Made by a program: the position numbers and the translations under genes
The notes under the pieces: generated by a model
What the model saw: only the letters and a program-made list of their open reading frames with translations
Database searches by the model: none
What the model was told of the DNA's origin: nothing
Assembly (NCBI GenBank): GCA_030386875.1
Contig: CM059563.1
Location: forward strand, 44,856,102-44,920,101
DNA length: 64,000 nt
Reading direction: 5' to 3'
Origin: Morinoia aosen
Taxonomy: Eukaryota > Arthropoda > Malacostraca > Amphipoda > Talitridae
In this document: in pieces, positions 1-13,200 of the stretch
Layout: every line of letters begins with the position of its first letter
Numbering within the stretch: the first letter of the stretch is position 1

Positions 1-68
1 GGTTGAGTGTTGTTTGTTCTAAGCTAGAGGTTGAGGCTATTGAATATGACTGTAGAGTGAGAACAATG

Positions 69-90
69 GAGAGAGAGAGAGAGAGAGAGG
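69..90. repeat. (GA)n microsatellite
   Basis: About ten uninterrupted GA units. Confidence 0.9.
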
Positions 91-2931
91 TCGAGTTGGT
101 ACCAGTCAGCAAACTTCCCAGTGGGTAACTCAGGAATCCAACGTACTAGTATCTCCGAAGAGCGCAAGTCCCAAAAGCGTTGAAATACGACTCCTTTTCA
201 GCGTTTCCTATAAGGGGACAATACATGTTTTGTCGAAATATAACTTAATCCTAATGAAAATTTGGTGTCAGTTACGTCTGCATTTTATTTTCGTAAGTTG
301 TTTGGAAATAGGGAAACGTCTTAGAACATTTGAGAAGTTTTATTGAATTCTTCTCGCTTAAATGTTGTCCGTCCACGATCACAGGTCTCTTAAGAGTTTT
401 TGAATTCATTTTCTTTTACATCCATTTATTTCAATTGCACGACATTTTTTACATGCGAAACTTATTTTTAATATACCGGGCCATTATTTTAAAACATTGT
501 TCAGGAGGGTAAAAAGTGTGTAGCCAAATTATCTTGACAGAATTAAAATTAAGGGGTTTCAATCTAAGCAAGAAAATATGTTATGATACGATAGTATTGT
601 CATTTCAAGGATTGATGGCATTCTCTCCAAAACGACACCCTAAGTTTGAAAAGAAATCAAGCACCTCTCGCTGAAAGTATCTCAAGCGAGGAGTATCTAT
701 GCTTAAACTATGATAAATTCACTGATTCATTAAACCAAAACTTAGAAGAAATTAAGTTAGCTCTAATCACCACAGTTAACCCATTGGTGGAAAATTGTAC
801 TGCTTTTGGTCCCGTAATAAACAGGTTGTTGAGACATGATTCTGAAAATGAATTTATTTTGAGACGGAAACAAAAAACGCATACTCGCCCATCCTCGTAG
901 ACTGAGCAACGACATTAATAAATTTCTTGTTCTTTAAAAATGTAAATTTAAAGACGTAAAATCACTAAGATGAAGGTGTTACATGAAAAATTTATCTCTA
1001 GCAAAGCTAGGTTATTGTAAAAAAACATCAACAATTAGCCGAATACAGTCCCTAACTCGGGGCAATAAAATGACGTCATTTAAATTTGATCACAAATTAG
1101 GTATAATACAAACACGATATCACATATAACCATCAATAAATACATAAATAACTTATAGACAATAATTGAGATCATCAATCTGAGAGCATGCAGAGACTAG
1201 TCCCACAGTTCACTAAGGGTGAGAAAGCCGAAATCGAAGGACTTTTTAAAAATCGTCGAAAGTGTTGTAATCAACTAATTTCCTAAGGTATGATTTCTTT
1301 GCAGAAATTATTTTTTTGCTTGGGTACGATTTGAAATAATGAGTTATTTATCTGATACTGAAGGATAATTCTGCTCTTTCATAAGTACAAGCGAACGTTG
1401 ATGTTGACAGGAGAGGAAGATTACAGTTAACGCTAAATGTGGAAGCCAGTAACTGCACAAGCCCCATCGTCATACTCTTAGAAATAGTAAAAAAATTAGA
1501 TATAAGCAAACGAGTAATAATATGGGACAAGTTTTACATGTGGACCATAATTTTAAGCTCTTAACCCAAGTTCGAACAAAGCAAAAGGAAGAAGGGTTAG
1601 GTTATTCTGTAATGTATGTTTCTTCCTCGTAGTAAAATATTATTGAACGTTACAAGCTTCAGTTAAACAATACTCGGAGTCTCTTTGTTTAACCATTTCC
1701 ATCATCGTTTTTCCAGGTCAAATCACACTCTGAACAGTAAAAACAATGCACTGGTTTTGTAGACAATATTGAAAAGTGCTGTAACACTAAATTTAACCCA
1801 AAAGCTGCCATCATGATCTGACCTTCTCATCAGCAATGATAACTAATATTTGATCGACATCGATATCAAGGTTGGTAGATAAGTTTTCATCTGGTGAAAA
1901 AATCTAAAATCTGACCGTCTGTCAAATAATTTCGGTCATTCAGACCACACAGCTTCCGGTAGCATCAGCTGGAAAGCCAGATGCTGAGGTGTCTTTGTGA
2001 CCGAATTTTGTTCGAAAAAGCTCTGTTTGTAACTTAATCTTTAAAGCTAATCTAGCTACACTTCCACTAAAAAAGACTGCCCCGTCCAACTGTGCAAGAT
2101 TTCCCTCTATGTTCTTCGAAACAGATCGTTAACTCTAACATCAGTTCATGTTCTTCTATGAAGAAACGGTGAAATTCTACTCGATGTATCGACCAGAAAA
2201 ATTTACATTTAACACCATGCTGCCTACCGTTTAGTCTTTTGTTAGTATTTCATAAATATATGGTCGCTGATTGTCTCAATGGAACTCCTGGTGCTTCGGC
2301 ACTTTCAATCCTCCATATGACAGCCTGCGTTCATGGGACATTTACAGGTTGGACTTCTTAACTGCGAGGTGTAAGAACTAAAGTAACACACAAGATCCTA
2401 TGATAAAGTATCTTTGGCTTAGAATACGCCACTTTACCGTCGGCCACTTTTCTGACAAGGACGTAACAGCTCAACATATTTTTCAGAACTTTAACTCTAG
2501 TACTTAGTTTCTAAACTGATCATTGGAATCTAGTTCAAGACAATTACAGTATTTACCCTTTCTCTTGAATATATTCTCTGATCTATAGATTCCCCCAATG
2601 TGGCAGCCTCAAAGGGTTGACTTTACCGCATTCCGAATAAGAACTTTGAACAGTATATGAGACGAGAATCGATTTTAACTTAATCCAATATTAAATTTGT
2701 ATAAATACTTTTTTATCATAAATACTTACTCATAAATATTTTTCTCACATTGATGCCGATAGTGTCACTATTCCATGTAATGGTTGCACATTGAACTACA
2801 GATTTGTTGATGCTATTACCCGAAACTGTCAATAGCGATTGCGAAAACTGATTAGGATTACCACTGTATCATTGCGTACGTTGGCTTGAGCAATAAACAT
2901 GGATAAGAACATGGGCATATACAGGGTAGCC
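90..2931. other. Gene-free A+T-rich DNA
   Basis: Only short chance frames, the longest 84 codons at 646-900. I see no splice chain, repeat array or transposon end. Confidence 0.5.
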
Positions 2932-3942
2932 CAAAAGTAACTGACCTTTTCAATTGGCTGATAAAACCTAAAACCTAGGATGTTGAAGCTTGTTTTATTC
3001 AGAGGAAAAAACTTTTGCAGTAAATTAACTCTATGATTTGAAAACGATCTTTAAATGCCAACTATACTTTCTCAGTGCTTGATATTGGCATATTAGTTTT
3101 ACATGCTTCATTTGTATTAGGCTTGATTGGAAATAAAGCATCCGTAGATGCCTTCATTATTCATTATTATCATTATTGTTTTAAGTTAGAAACTTGAGAA
3201 CACGAAGTAATTCAGCATAGTTTACTGCAGAATTTGCTCATCTCTTGACAGAGTGCCATAGACACCTCGTAGCTTATATGGGCCACATTGGTAATACTTT
3301 TGTCTGTTCGTTCTGAGCATATTCTTATGTCATATTTGTAACAATGCACACGTTTAGGGCAAATAATTTTTTCAGAACTCAGACAATGACCATGCTTGTT
3401 TTAAAAAGTAAGGATTGTTTTCTTTTTCATAGCTCACCTTAATGTATCAGAAGAGAGTTGAACTATTTCATAATAAACGTCGTCTTTGAGTTCTTGCAAA
3501 CTCATATATTTTATTTCACAAACTCGTAATTGCCCACATGAAAAAGTTGCATGGAACAAATCAGGAGAATAAGGGGGCCAAGAGTGGAACCCAAATAATG
3601 AAATCTCGCTGAATGGGTTGTAGTTTCACCCTGTTGGAACCAAGTTTTGTCTTTTAAATTTTGGACCAAGAAACTCTCTTATTACATTTCGGTATCTTTC
3701 ACCTGAACTGTTTCAGTTGTGCTACCATTCTAAAAAAAGTGATGACCAAGCACAGTCGAAGCAGTTGTTCCGCATGACATACGAAAAGAGTTCAGTGGTC
3801 TTGTTTGAATTTCTCGTGGACCAAGTAATATCACACCACAAAATTGTTTAATCTTTCGCATACAACAAATTTCATCATGCTAGTCTTCTTAATTCTTGTT
3901 TTATTCCAAAGTTAAAAGAGTCAGGTACTTCTGGGCCACCCT
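2932..3942 (-). mobile_element. Decayed IS630/mariner-type DNA transposon
   Basis: Inverted ends cagggtagcccaaaagtaac and, reading inward from the right, gggtggcccagaagtacctg; each abuts a TA dinucleotide, the usual target site. On the minus strand a relic reads GFHSWPPYSPDL, matching the WPPxSPDLxPxDFFLWG motif near the last catalytic Asp of this transposase type. The frame is broken throughout, so it is inactive. It lies about 180 bases beyond the stop of the Spätzle-like gene. Confidence 0.65.
3900..3905 (-). promoter_or_regulatory. Candidate polyadenylation signal AATAAA
   Basis: First canonical AATAAA downstream of the Spätzle-like stop on that strand, about 220 bases away. It lies inside the end of the IS630/mariner-type element. 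Confidence 0.35.
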
Positions 3943-4125
3943 ATAACAATGATGATACACACTTTGATAATATGAAACAAAAAATTGATATCATTATACG
4001 ACTTTATACTAAAATAACTGTATTATTCGTGATTCCATACCCGAGAGTATGCACTCTTTACCATTGACCAAGAAATCAATGTGATACGTCTGACAGTCTT
4101 GATAGGCCAGCGAAACAGACGGCGG

Positions 4126-4274
4126 TTAGTGGACTTGAGGGATCAACATACAGGAGCAGTAAGATGGGATCTTGACGCCCCCCCGCTGAATGTCTGTGCG
4201 TCCGGTATTGAGTTCCTTGTAGTAAAGCCAATGTGTGGCGTATTCCATCTGGCACTGGGAGTTCCCAAACACAC
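4126..4274 (-). CDS. Spätzle-like exon 6 (end of knot and stop)
   Basis: The acceptor CAG lies at 4277-4275. Residues 238-285 hold C244 in NSQCQMEY and the signature KIPSYCSCML, then PQVH and TAA at 4128-4126. No AATAAA or ATTAAA follows before the transposon that begins about 180 bases downstream. Confidence 0.85.
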
Positions 4275-7200
4275 CTGTCGTGAGTGAATAAATGCTTTTT
4301 AAGTTTATGCTAAGAGCCGTTAAGGATCAGTCAACGTTAGAGGAGTCCATTTTCTCAAATTAAACTCATGCAATTACCGATAATAATTACAATTAATGAA
4401 AGTACAACAAAGACACAAAGTGAAAACAGATGAAAAGCTCTAACATTTTATTTTAGCACATTTAGCACTGAAGTGTGAACGATAGACTAATCGAAGATCA
4501 TTTGATTTATTTGTCAAAGCTTCACTTTAATTTTCCAGCGCTTATTTTTCAGCTTGAAAATAGAAAGAATGCGTAGCCAATCATGGAAATATCTAATATA
4601 AGTGTCATTTACTTTATTTCATTAATGGAAGGGCTTGGTACTGACCGTTACATCTGGCCTTTTCACGCTCGCACCAGAGGACTTCCACCTTCTGATCGTA
4701 GAATTCCCCGTCATGCTCCCCTTGCAGCACTTCCACGAGGTTACCATGCCGGTCTGTCAAGTTGTACGACTGGGATTTGTACGTTAAAGTTCTTTCGGGG
4801 GTCATCATGACACTGCAGGGAAAATCGTTAGCTTAAGTTCATCATAGAAACACGCATAGTGTCTTAGGGAGCGCTATAATTGGGACCTGTAGCGGCAAAG
4901 CAAGTTTAGCACGCGTGTGTGACTTATGTGGGCACTGTAACTGACGTGTAGTCACGGGAGCTTTAGAACTTCAGATCACACAGCAGGAAAATATATTCAT
5001 CGTGAAGAATAAGTATATGAGCTATCAGGCTTAAAATCCTAAAATAACAGTGAATTGTTTAAGTTTCCACAAAAATAATGAACGTAGATTTTGTGAACGA
5101 ATGAAAACTAACAGCAGCTGAATATCAGCGACGCGATGTTGAAAATTGAACTTGCAATACATATTTACCCACATAAGGGCTAGTGTTTTACGACAAATTC
5201 TTGAATGACTGAAAATTACAAATTTCAAATTATCCATATTTTGATGGACCTCTTTCAAATATTTCTAAAACAATCAATCTGTGGTAGAGTAGAGAGTTAT
5301 AAGTCTTGTGAAGGACTTTTTGGCAATATTGAAGCGACATTGAAACACGATTATATTGGTGGCGGTTGTAAAAGAGTATCAATCTTTTTAATTACAAGTC
5401 TAGAAAAAAATTCAATTTTGATACTTACTTGATATGACTGCACACCAGCTCGTGATGGTGGGACCATTTCTGTTGAAAAATATATTTATTTTGTTAAAAA
5501 ATGAAATTATCATGGGATCCATAAATTCTCCTATGCAATTTTAGAAAGGTGGGTCAAAATTGTGGGAACACAGGTTTTTGTTACGTCTCTCAGAAAAAAA
5601 AGTAGTTTAAATTGAATTTCATTTAATGAAAGTGCTTGTAGAAGATGCCTTAACACTATTGAAAATATCTATACAATATGATCATCAACATCTCAAAAGT
5701 TGGTTGCTGTAATTTTGGCGCACCCTTCACAGTTACCAGTTCTGTCTGAGATACCAGAACTACAACATATTCTTAACCGTTTCAAAGTGCTTTGAATTTA
5801 TTTTGATGCAGATACCAGTATAGTGCGTGAGAAATGCAACGCATTGTTTCATTTTCATTTTATTGATTAGGAGTTAATTATCTCAAGTTAGGCTCAAGAA
5901 AATAACGATGATAACAGTTATTAAAAGTACAAAATAATTAAACTGATGCGTAAACAATAAAACTTCGTGGTCGGCAAGGATTGACGAGAATGAGTAACAC
6001 TTTACGACAGTGTGCAAGTAACCATCATTTCATCCATCAAATAATTAACAGCGACAGCCGACGCATGCAGTTCTTCCAAGGGTTATTTTACGAACTCAAA
6101 ACTAGTAACTTTTTATTAATTATGCTTAGGGTATTCAATTCAAGTATTACAGGTTGTAAAATACGGCTCTATTTATCAGGTTACAGTTAATATAATAAAA
6201 TCGCACAGAAACACTCTTCTTAGATGTCGAGTATTTATCAAAAAGTAATTTATATCACTTTTTCCACGTGTACATTAGTTTTTATGTTTCAGACTGGCAG
6301 AGACTTCGAAAAACTTCGGACAAAAAAACTGGGTTTGAAAATCTTTTACTCATTTAAGATAACTCAATGAAAGTTATAAGCATAGTTTCTGTATAATGTG
6401 AATACTTATGTGCCGTTACATATGTGCAATAAACAATTTTGAAAATGAGTCTCAAATTTCGAATACAATACCGCAGGTTTTATTTTATCAAGCATCAAAT
6501 TATATAGCAAACTCTCATCTGTTATAATATAGACGACCTAAGGACGTACCTCATTAGAGGCGTCGGCACAGAAACTGTTGGTAGACTCTGAAATGAAAAT
6601 ATAATTGATATTTAGGTGAGGTACTCAATTTAAACTTTCAACGAAAGTCGTAATCTTCTTCTAAAAGAGCAAGTTGCCAGACTTAAATTTTACTCAGGGA
6701 TTTCATGGTACAATAATTTCACAACTGAAAATAGCTAAATAATATAGTTCATATTTTTTTCGAAATTTTTCAACCAACAATCATAGAATTGTCAATTTTG
6801 TCTAAAATTTATTCCTGACTCCCATTTGAACTCCCCCGTTTATTAAGTGTCTTTACATTAATTGTCGTAACTAAGAGAATCAAATTCGAAACATAGAATA
6901 AATAATGAGCAAGTAGGTCTATTTTGGATGGTAAACACTCACGTATGTGGTTGTTTGGTCGAGGAGAATCTCTGCCATTTTGATGAAAAGGCTTACTTGC
7001 CAACGGAGAACCGCCGTTCCTGTTCTGCTCGTAATCGGGCGCAAAATTATATTCTTGGTAAATGTAATCGTCAGTGTTTGCTTTTGCACTTTCCACGAGC
7101 TTTCTGAAGGCGATTCCATTCCATGCTTCATGTGTGACCAAGGCATCTATCAGTTGTACGATTCTAGGATCAACCAGATTTTCGTCATAGTTGAATAGTC

Positions 7201-10200
7201 CACGCTTGTATTGTTGGTCGTGTTGTTTAGGTGGCATCAGATCATAATCAACACCGTCCGAGAGTAACTGGTCTTGACTTCGATGTTGCTGGGCGTGCGC
7301 TAGCCGACCATTGGACAATCTTTCGCGTTTCGACAGGCCTGCAAAGAGGAAAATTGGGAGGTGAGCATACTGAGTTGGACATCAGCTGGACATGTGAAAA
7401 TTCAAACTGGAACTGAGAAGTAATTAGAAGAGTTGCTGCTCGTACTGAGGGGCCAAATAAAATAAAGTATTAAAATTTCAATACAATTGGAATATAGCGA
7501 AGGCTGTCGCAGCCTAGCTCGAATAAAGACCTGTCCCCAAAAAATAATGTAAAACGGAAAAACTTTGATTCGTTTTTTTTCAAAGCCAATCAAATGAAAG
7601 AAAAAAAGTAGTAGTAGTCTTTGTAATCGATAGCAACTATGCCCAAAAAATTTAACGTAGGTAGCAAACTATATTTTTTAAACAGTGATGACTGTCCCAA
7701 ATCACTCGAAGCAGAAAGTAGGAACGGTTAAGTAAGAACATTCACTGGCAATACGCGAACACTTCCTTAGATCAAAGGGGGAAATGAGCCTAGGAAGTGA
7801 GCCATAATTATCCGAAGAGCATCTTTCAAGTTTTTTCGCGCAAGACTGACCAGAATATGTTACCAGAATATGTTGGTGCAGATTTCCTGAAAAATAATCG
7901 TCGTTCGAAAGAAAAATAGTTCTCAAGTTCTGGAAACTACCCGCTCAAAATTATTCTACCTAATCATTTCAAGATGCCATGTATAGCTTTTTATAAGTCC
8001 TCGATATTGGAATCAAGAGTTGGAATTTACATCCCAGCCTACGACGTGGAATAGTAAACTCCTAGTCCACGTGAGCTGATGAATTAAATTACCCAAGGGT
8101 ACCAGAAATATAAAAAAAAATCATGACCATAATAAATATTAGAGGACTATGGCCATTCTTTCATTATAAATAAGAATAGATCCAGCAAGAAAGCACTGTT
8201 TGAAATGGTGTATTCATCTATTTTACAAAATGTTTAAAACTCGAAATTCTCACCTCAATATGAATTCACCTGTTTAACTAATGAACAGGCAGTTGAAATC
8301 TCAAACCATGATTAGATATTCAGAAGAAGTTGCTTGAAGTTTAAAATAACTCATCTAATGTTTTCTAGGAAGCAACAAAGTACAACAGATTGACCAGGTC
8401 TCTTAAAATAATGGTGGCATTTTCGATAGCATTGGCTAGATGGAACTCAGTCGTGCCCCATTTCATTGAATTGAAGGACGCCCACGCGGCTTTTGCATTT
8501 TCCTATGGAGCTCCGAAATTTTCAAGCGCAGCAACGATTTATAGGATATGACTTCCATTCGAACGTGAGCGAACGGCCGAACCGAACAGCTTTTTTAAAG
8601 TTCATATTGAAGGGCTCGGGACATTCACGTGGTGTGCTAAAAAAAAGGAATCCCTGAACACGATCACCGTGACGGTAATTCAGCGAAGAAAGTTCGTCGC
8701 AAAAGCTTGCAAAAAACAACCTAATTGACAATACTCGCAGACTTGAGGTCAAAGTTAACATTCGACCTCCTGCACGCGCTAGCTAGCTGTAGCTCGAGCC
8801 TCTTCATTCAGAGACGAGATCGGAATATTTTGCGTGTCACATCACCTCCGTACTCCTCACACCCCCGGAGCTTCCACCAATTACCACTGGAATGGCTCCA
8901 GCATTGACTGGAATCCTAGTCCATTCCAGGATTCATCTGACTCTTGCAAGTGTGCAGCCTGCTGCACTTTCTACGCATATCTTAGGACATGCGTACAACA
9001 GTACTGAACTTGGTGAATATCTAATGCTTATTGTTTTGCATGCGTGGCGATTTCAAACTTTCGTTTTAGTTTCGCACAAAATCGAGGCTTGAATTAATAT
9101 TGATTTTTCAAAGTATTAATATTCATGTAAATATCTGATCTCTTCCTTAAGACTCACTAGAACGTCAGTGGGTGAAATTCGAAGCACTTTTTAATGAGCG
9201 ATAGGTTCTCCGCCACGATGTGTTCGAATCCTATCTATGCACAAAATACTTTTTGTGGGTCTTTTCAAGAAAAGCTGGCTTCTTTACATCATTCAAAAGG
9301 GATTTTTCACCTTCAGCCCGTTGTTTTAAATCAGTCAGTCAACCACATCGCTCCTGCGGAGGTGAATCGTACCATTCAGACCTGGGTCTACACAATTACA
9401 CCCACACTACTGACTGAAATGATGAATTATGAGTTGGAGTTTAACACGAACAGAGGTAAGAAATTGATACGGTCTTATGGGAATGAAGAGTTATATAAAA
9501 TCAGTAACCACTTTCTACACTTTCGGAATTTTTCATGGTCTCTTTGAAAGGAAAAATGCCCACGAGCGTCAAAGGAATTTCGCAGCAAGCACCATGCAAA
9601 GGCCTATAGTAATGCTACAGTAGTTTTTGATATTACAAAGCCGGGTTAAAATTTCGATTGCATTTAAAACGAATGGTGATTTGATTTAGTGTATGTATTT
9701 TACCCATGATATTGTGATGGTAAAATCACAGCTGTACCATGAATTTTGTATCAAGATCAAAAGTGAGGAATTTGCTTATTTTGATGCATAAATAAAGAGC
9801 TTTACACTAAATTTCATATTTACTCAGCTTCAAAAGTTTGCGTACGTTTGATTAGATCCCTCGTTTTTTGAAATAGTCAGTATCAATATGAATATAAAAT
9901 TTAAGAATCATTCAAGCATTCAAAACCATCCGATGCCTAGAACTGCGAAGAAGGGTAGTCTTAAAAGTATTTTCACAATTTTTGTAGAACTCTAATTTGG
10001 TTTACTATACATGCAAAAGCAGTAGGGTACACGTAAGGTTGCATTATGATATTAAAAATAGAAATGAGCAGCATAAAATCGCAGAAATTTTCGAGATGTT
10101 AATGATTTGCAGTATCAACGCTAATATTTTCTTTTTTTATTATAACATCACTATTTTGTTTTTACCGAATCTTGACATACCGTGGGAATCTTTACGTTGT

Positions 10201-13200
10201 ATCTACGACTCCTTTCATGAGTTTGATAAAAATTAATGAGCTTACAATATCAAGTACATGAACTGCGCACATATAATTATACCTACTTTTCTTGGATGTA
10301 TACGGATAAACCGACAATAAAACTTACAAAGCCCCATAATACCGAGTTTACTGAACGTGTTCGTTTAGATCCTTCAAATGTATCACATGTTCGAACAATC
10401 AAATCAATAAAAAAACTGCCGCGCGTCTTTTACTCAGATGCAAAACCCCATTCTCTAAATTTTAAACTAGCCTCTTGGAGAGAGAGGAGGCGCCTCAAAA
10501 AGCCATTGTTTCGTGTTATGCAGAAAGCCTCTTCAAAAAAAGACACTCCGACCAAATGTGACAAAGCGAGCACCATTGAAGCTTTCAAGGATATTACTCA
10601 GTCCAGTAACGTTCTCAAGGATTTTACGAGTTGTTGAAAACATTTTCAGGTGTTTCGGTCTGCCGGACCGCCATCGATGGGGGTATCACGCACCGAGCTC
10701 GTGCATTTAACCTGTACAAGCGTGGTGGACATGTGATCGGGGTATATTGAGTAACGAAAGCCACGCTTCAAAGGAAATGGAAAAATCTACCATGGGTAAT
10801 ATTTTGACGCCATTGTGACGGCTTGACCGTATTGTAATAGATCAGTTTTTCAGCACCGTGAATATTTAGAAGATGTGGACCACAATACTTAAAGTCATTC
10901 TGCGGTTTTATTTAGATCATATAGTTGCAGGTCCCGAACAAATAGGGCACTTGCTTCTTTTATAAGCGCGAGAGTTCTAAATGGTTCAATGTTTACGACA
11001 AATAATCATTTAAGTACAAATAATTTTTCATACTTCCGGCACTTAACTGGTATTTGTTCAAATATGCGTTTGCATGGTACAAATCTTGTGTTTTTCGGGT
11101 CTTCTTCTTCGAGCTTCTAGAAATCTGGACTTATAAGTCTATGAACTCGTCAGAAGCGGGTGAGAAAAATTATATATTTATATGCAGCAAGTTTCACTGC
11201 CTAATTTTAGCATTGGACAAATATTTAATAATCTAATGTGAGCAGAGCTTACTTGCTTTACAGTAAACAGACAGGGCAAATAATTGACGAAGTTCATGAA
11301 ACTACCGCAAGTATTCACATGTTATGCATGACATTGAGCAACAAGTCCACTGCGCGAGCTCGCTTCAGAGGACCCATGGAAGCCAGGTAATTGAAACCTT
11401 GACTTGGAAGGAGCTCATACGACCTGCTATACGTGGCAATTGTGTTTGAGTAAGGCTTGGTTCCTAGCGTTATATCTTTTGCATTGAAACAGACGAGGCA
11501 GAGGAATTTGAACACGCACTTGAAACAGCGTTTCTGAGAGCAGTAACCGTAATTTTCAATGAATTAAAAGCTCAGTGACTGAAGCAGTACAATTGTAACG
11601 AGAGTCTCCAACGTCCTTTCGACCGCACGTAAAAGTTCTGAATCAAAGCGAGGAGCACATCAATGTTACAGCAGCTGGTGAGCATTGAGATAGCGTGACA
11701 AGTAGTGTTGATCGCAGTGAGTGTCACCATGTAGTCCAGCAGTTCATTATTTTGCGTTACCTTCGCATTACCATGCGCTGTTGAATTTTTGGCTTTCAAA
11801 TAATTTTACGCGTACTACTTGTGGGTAGTCAAGTGACAACAAATTATGCTCAGACAATTAATTTCAGAATTGAAGAGAAAATCAACCTGACATAACTTTG
11901 AGTGTCTGCACCTAGGACTTGTGTCGTACACACGATCGTTCATGTCAGTGAACGATTTAGATTCAGCAAAAGACCTAGAGACTTCTGTTTAATCGTAGTC
12001 AGCGTGGATGCTTGAACGTCATTGACAAATGAAAGCTTCAAGAGGGATTTCTGGAAGCGCGCGGCGTAGGTGGGACGGCGGTGGTGGAGCCTAAAATAGA
12101 CACACCTGGCGACCATCTTCTTTGGGGTCCGCAGAAACAATCGAGGTTGCGTGGTTCAGTCTGGCTGTTGCATCTCTTCATGCAATGTTGGTATTCATTG
12201 GTTTTGCTCCACCTAAATGCGATGTCTAATAAAAAAATTAATGTTTGTCAGCCCACGGAGATTGTATTTTTGGATACATTTTTTCGGTTATTTGGTAGAA
12301 TATTTACAAATAGTAATATAATTATCATACAGAGGGGAACATATTGAATGATAGATAAATAAGTTTTGAAAGTTGACGTAGAGTGTGATTCATGAATAAC
12401 ACTAATGATGTTAACAGGAACCAGTTCAGTGCCTAGTTTTCTAAGCGTTAGATCAAGTTGACTGAATTTGAGGCCTCATAAAATTAACTTACAACTTTTA
12501 ACTTCCACGAAATAATGACCAATTAGTGGTGTTTCAATCTCATTTCATTCAATGTCACTTCCAATGATTAAAGTGGCGAAAAAATTCAATATTTGATTTT
12601 GCAACTCCGTTCTATAACCTTCAATTACAGCTTGAAAGTTCAAGGTTATAAAACTTCCATCGTTAATGGGACGAATGAATCATATCATATCTAGGTTATA
12701 ATTTATTTTATGATACTTAGTTTGATTTTCTAATTTAAAAGAAATTGTCTAAACAGTGTAGTTTCAGAATGGTTCTCCATCAGTTTATGGAAATCTTTAC
12801 TTCACAAATAAGTCAATGATAACAAATGTCTTTGTCATCATATTGTACCCGAGATAAATTTTGTCATTATATTGTACCCGAGATAAATTTTGAAATTCTA
12901 TGAACCGCTCTAAAATGTAGACTGAAGAGATTCCAATTTTAGTCATTCTAGATACTCGGACCCTGATGCTCAGAGATGTAACTGGGAATCAGACGCATTC
13001 GTGGCGTGAGCAGCACTCGTGCTACCGACTGCCCCGTTCTGGATGACGCAGTGCTGTATTGAGTGCCTTAAATGCTCACCCCTGGCCGGGATACCTACCG
13101 AGACGACAGGCGTGGAAATGATCGTAAATTATATAGTGAAAGTGAGGGCAAGACGAAAGTGAAATTGATTGCAGGTCAATGGAGGAGATAGTTACATGAC

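Noticed and set aside
9194-9547. 117-codon plus-strand open frame
   Set aside because: Same reasons; a second overlapping frame of similar quality argues for chance.
10236-10637. 133-codon plus-strand open frame
   Set aside because: No domain, no splice sites, lies in the large Spätzle-like intron on the opposite strand; a chance frame is likelier.
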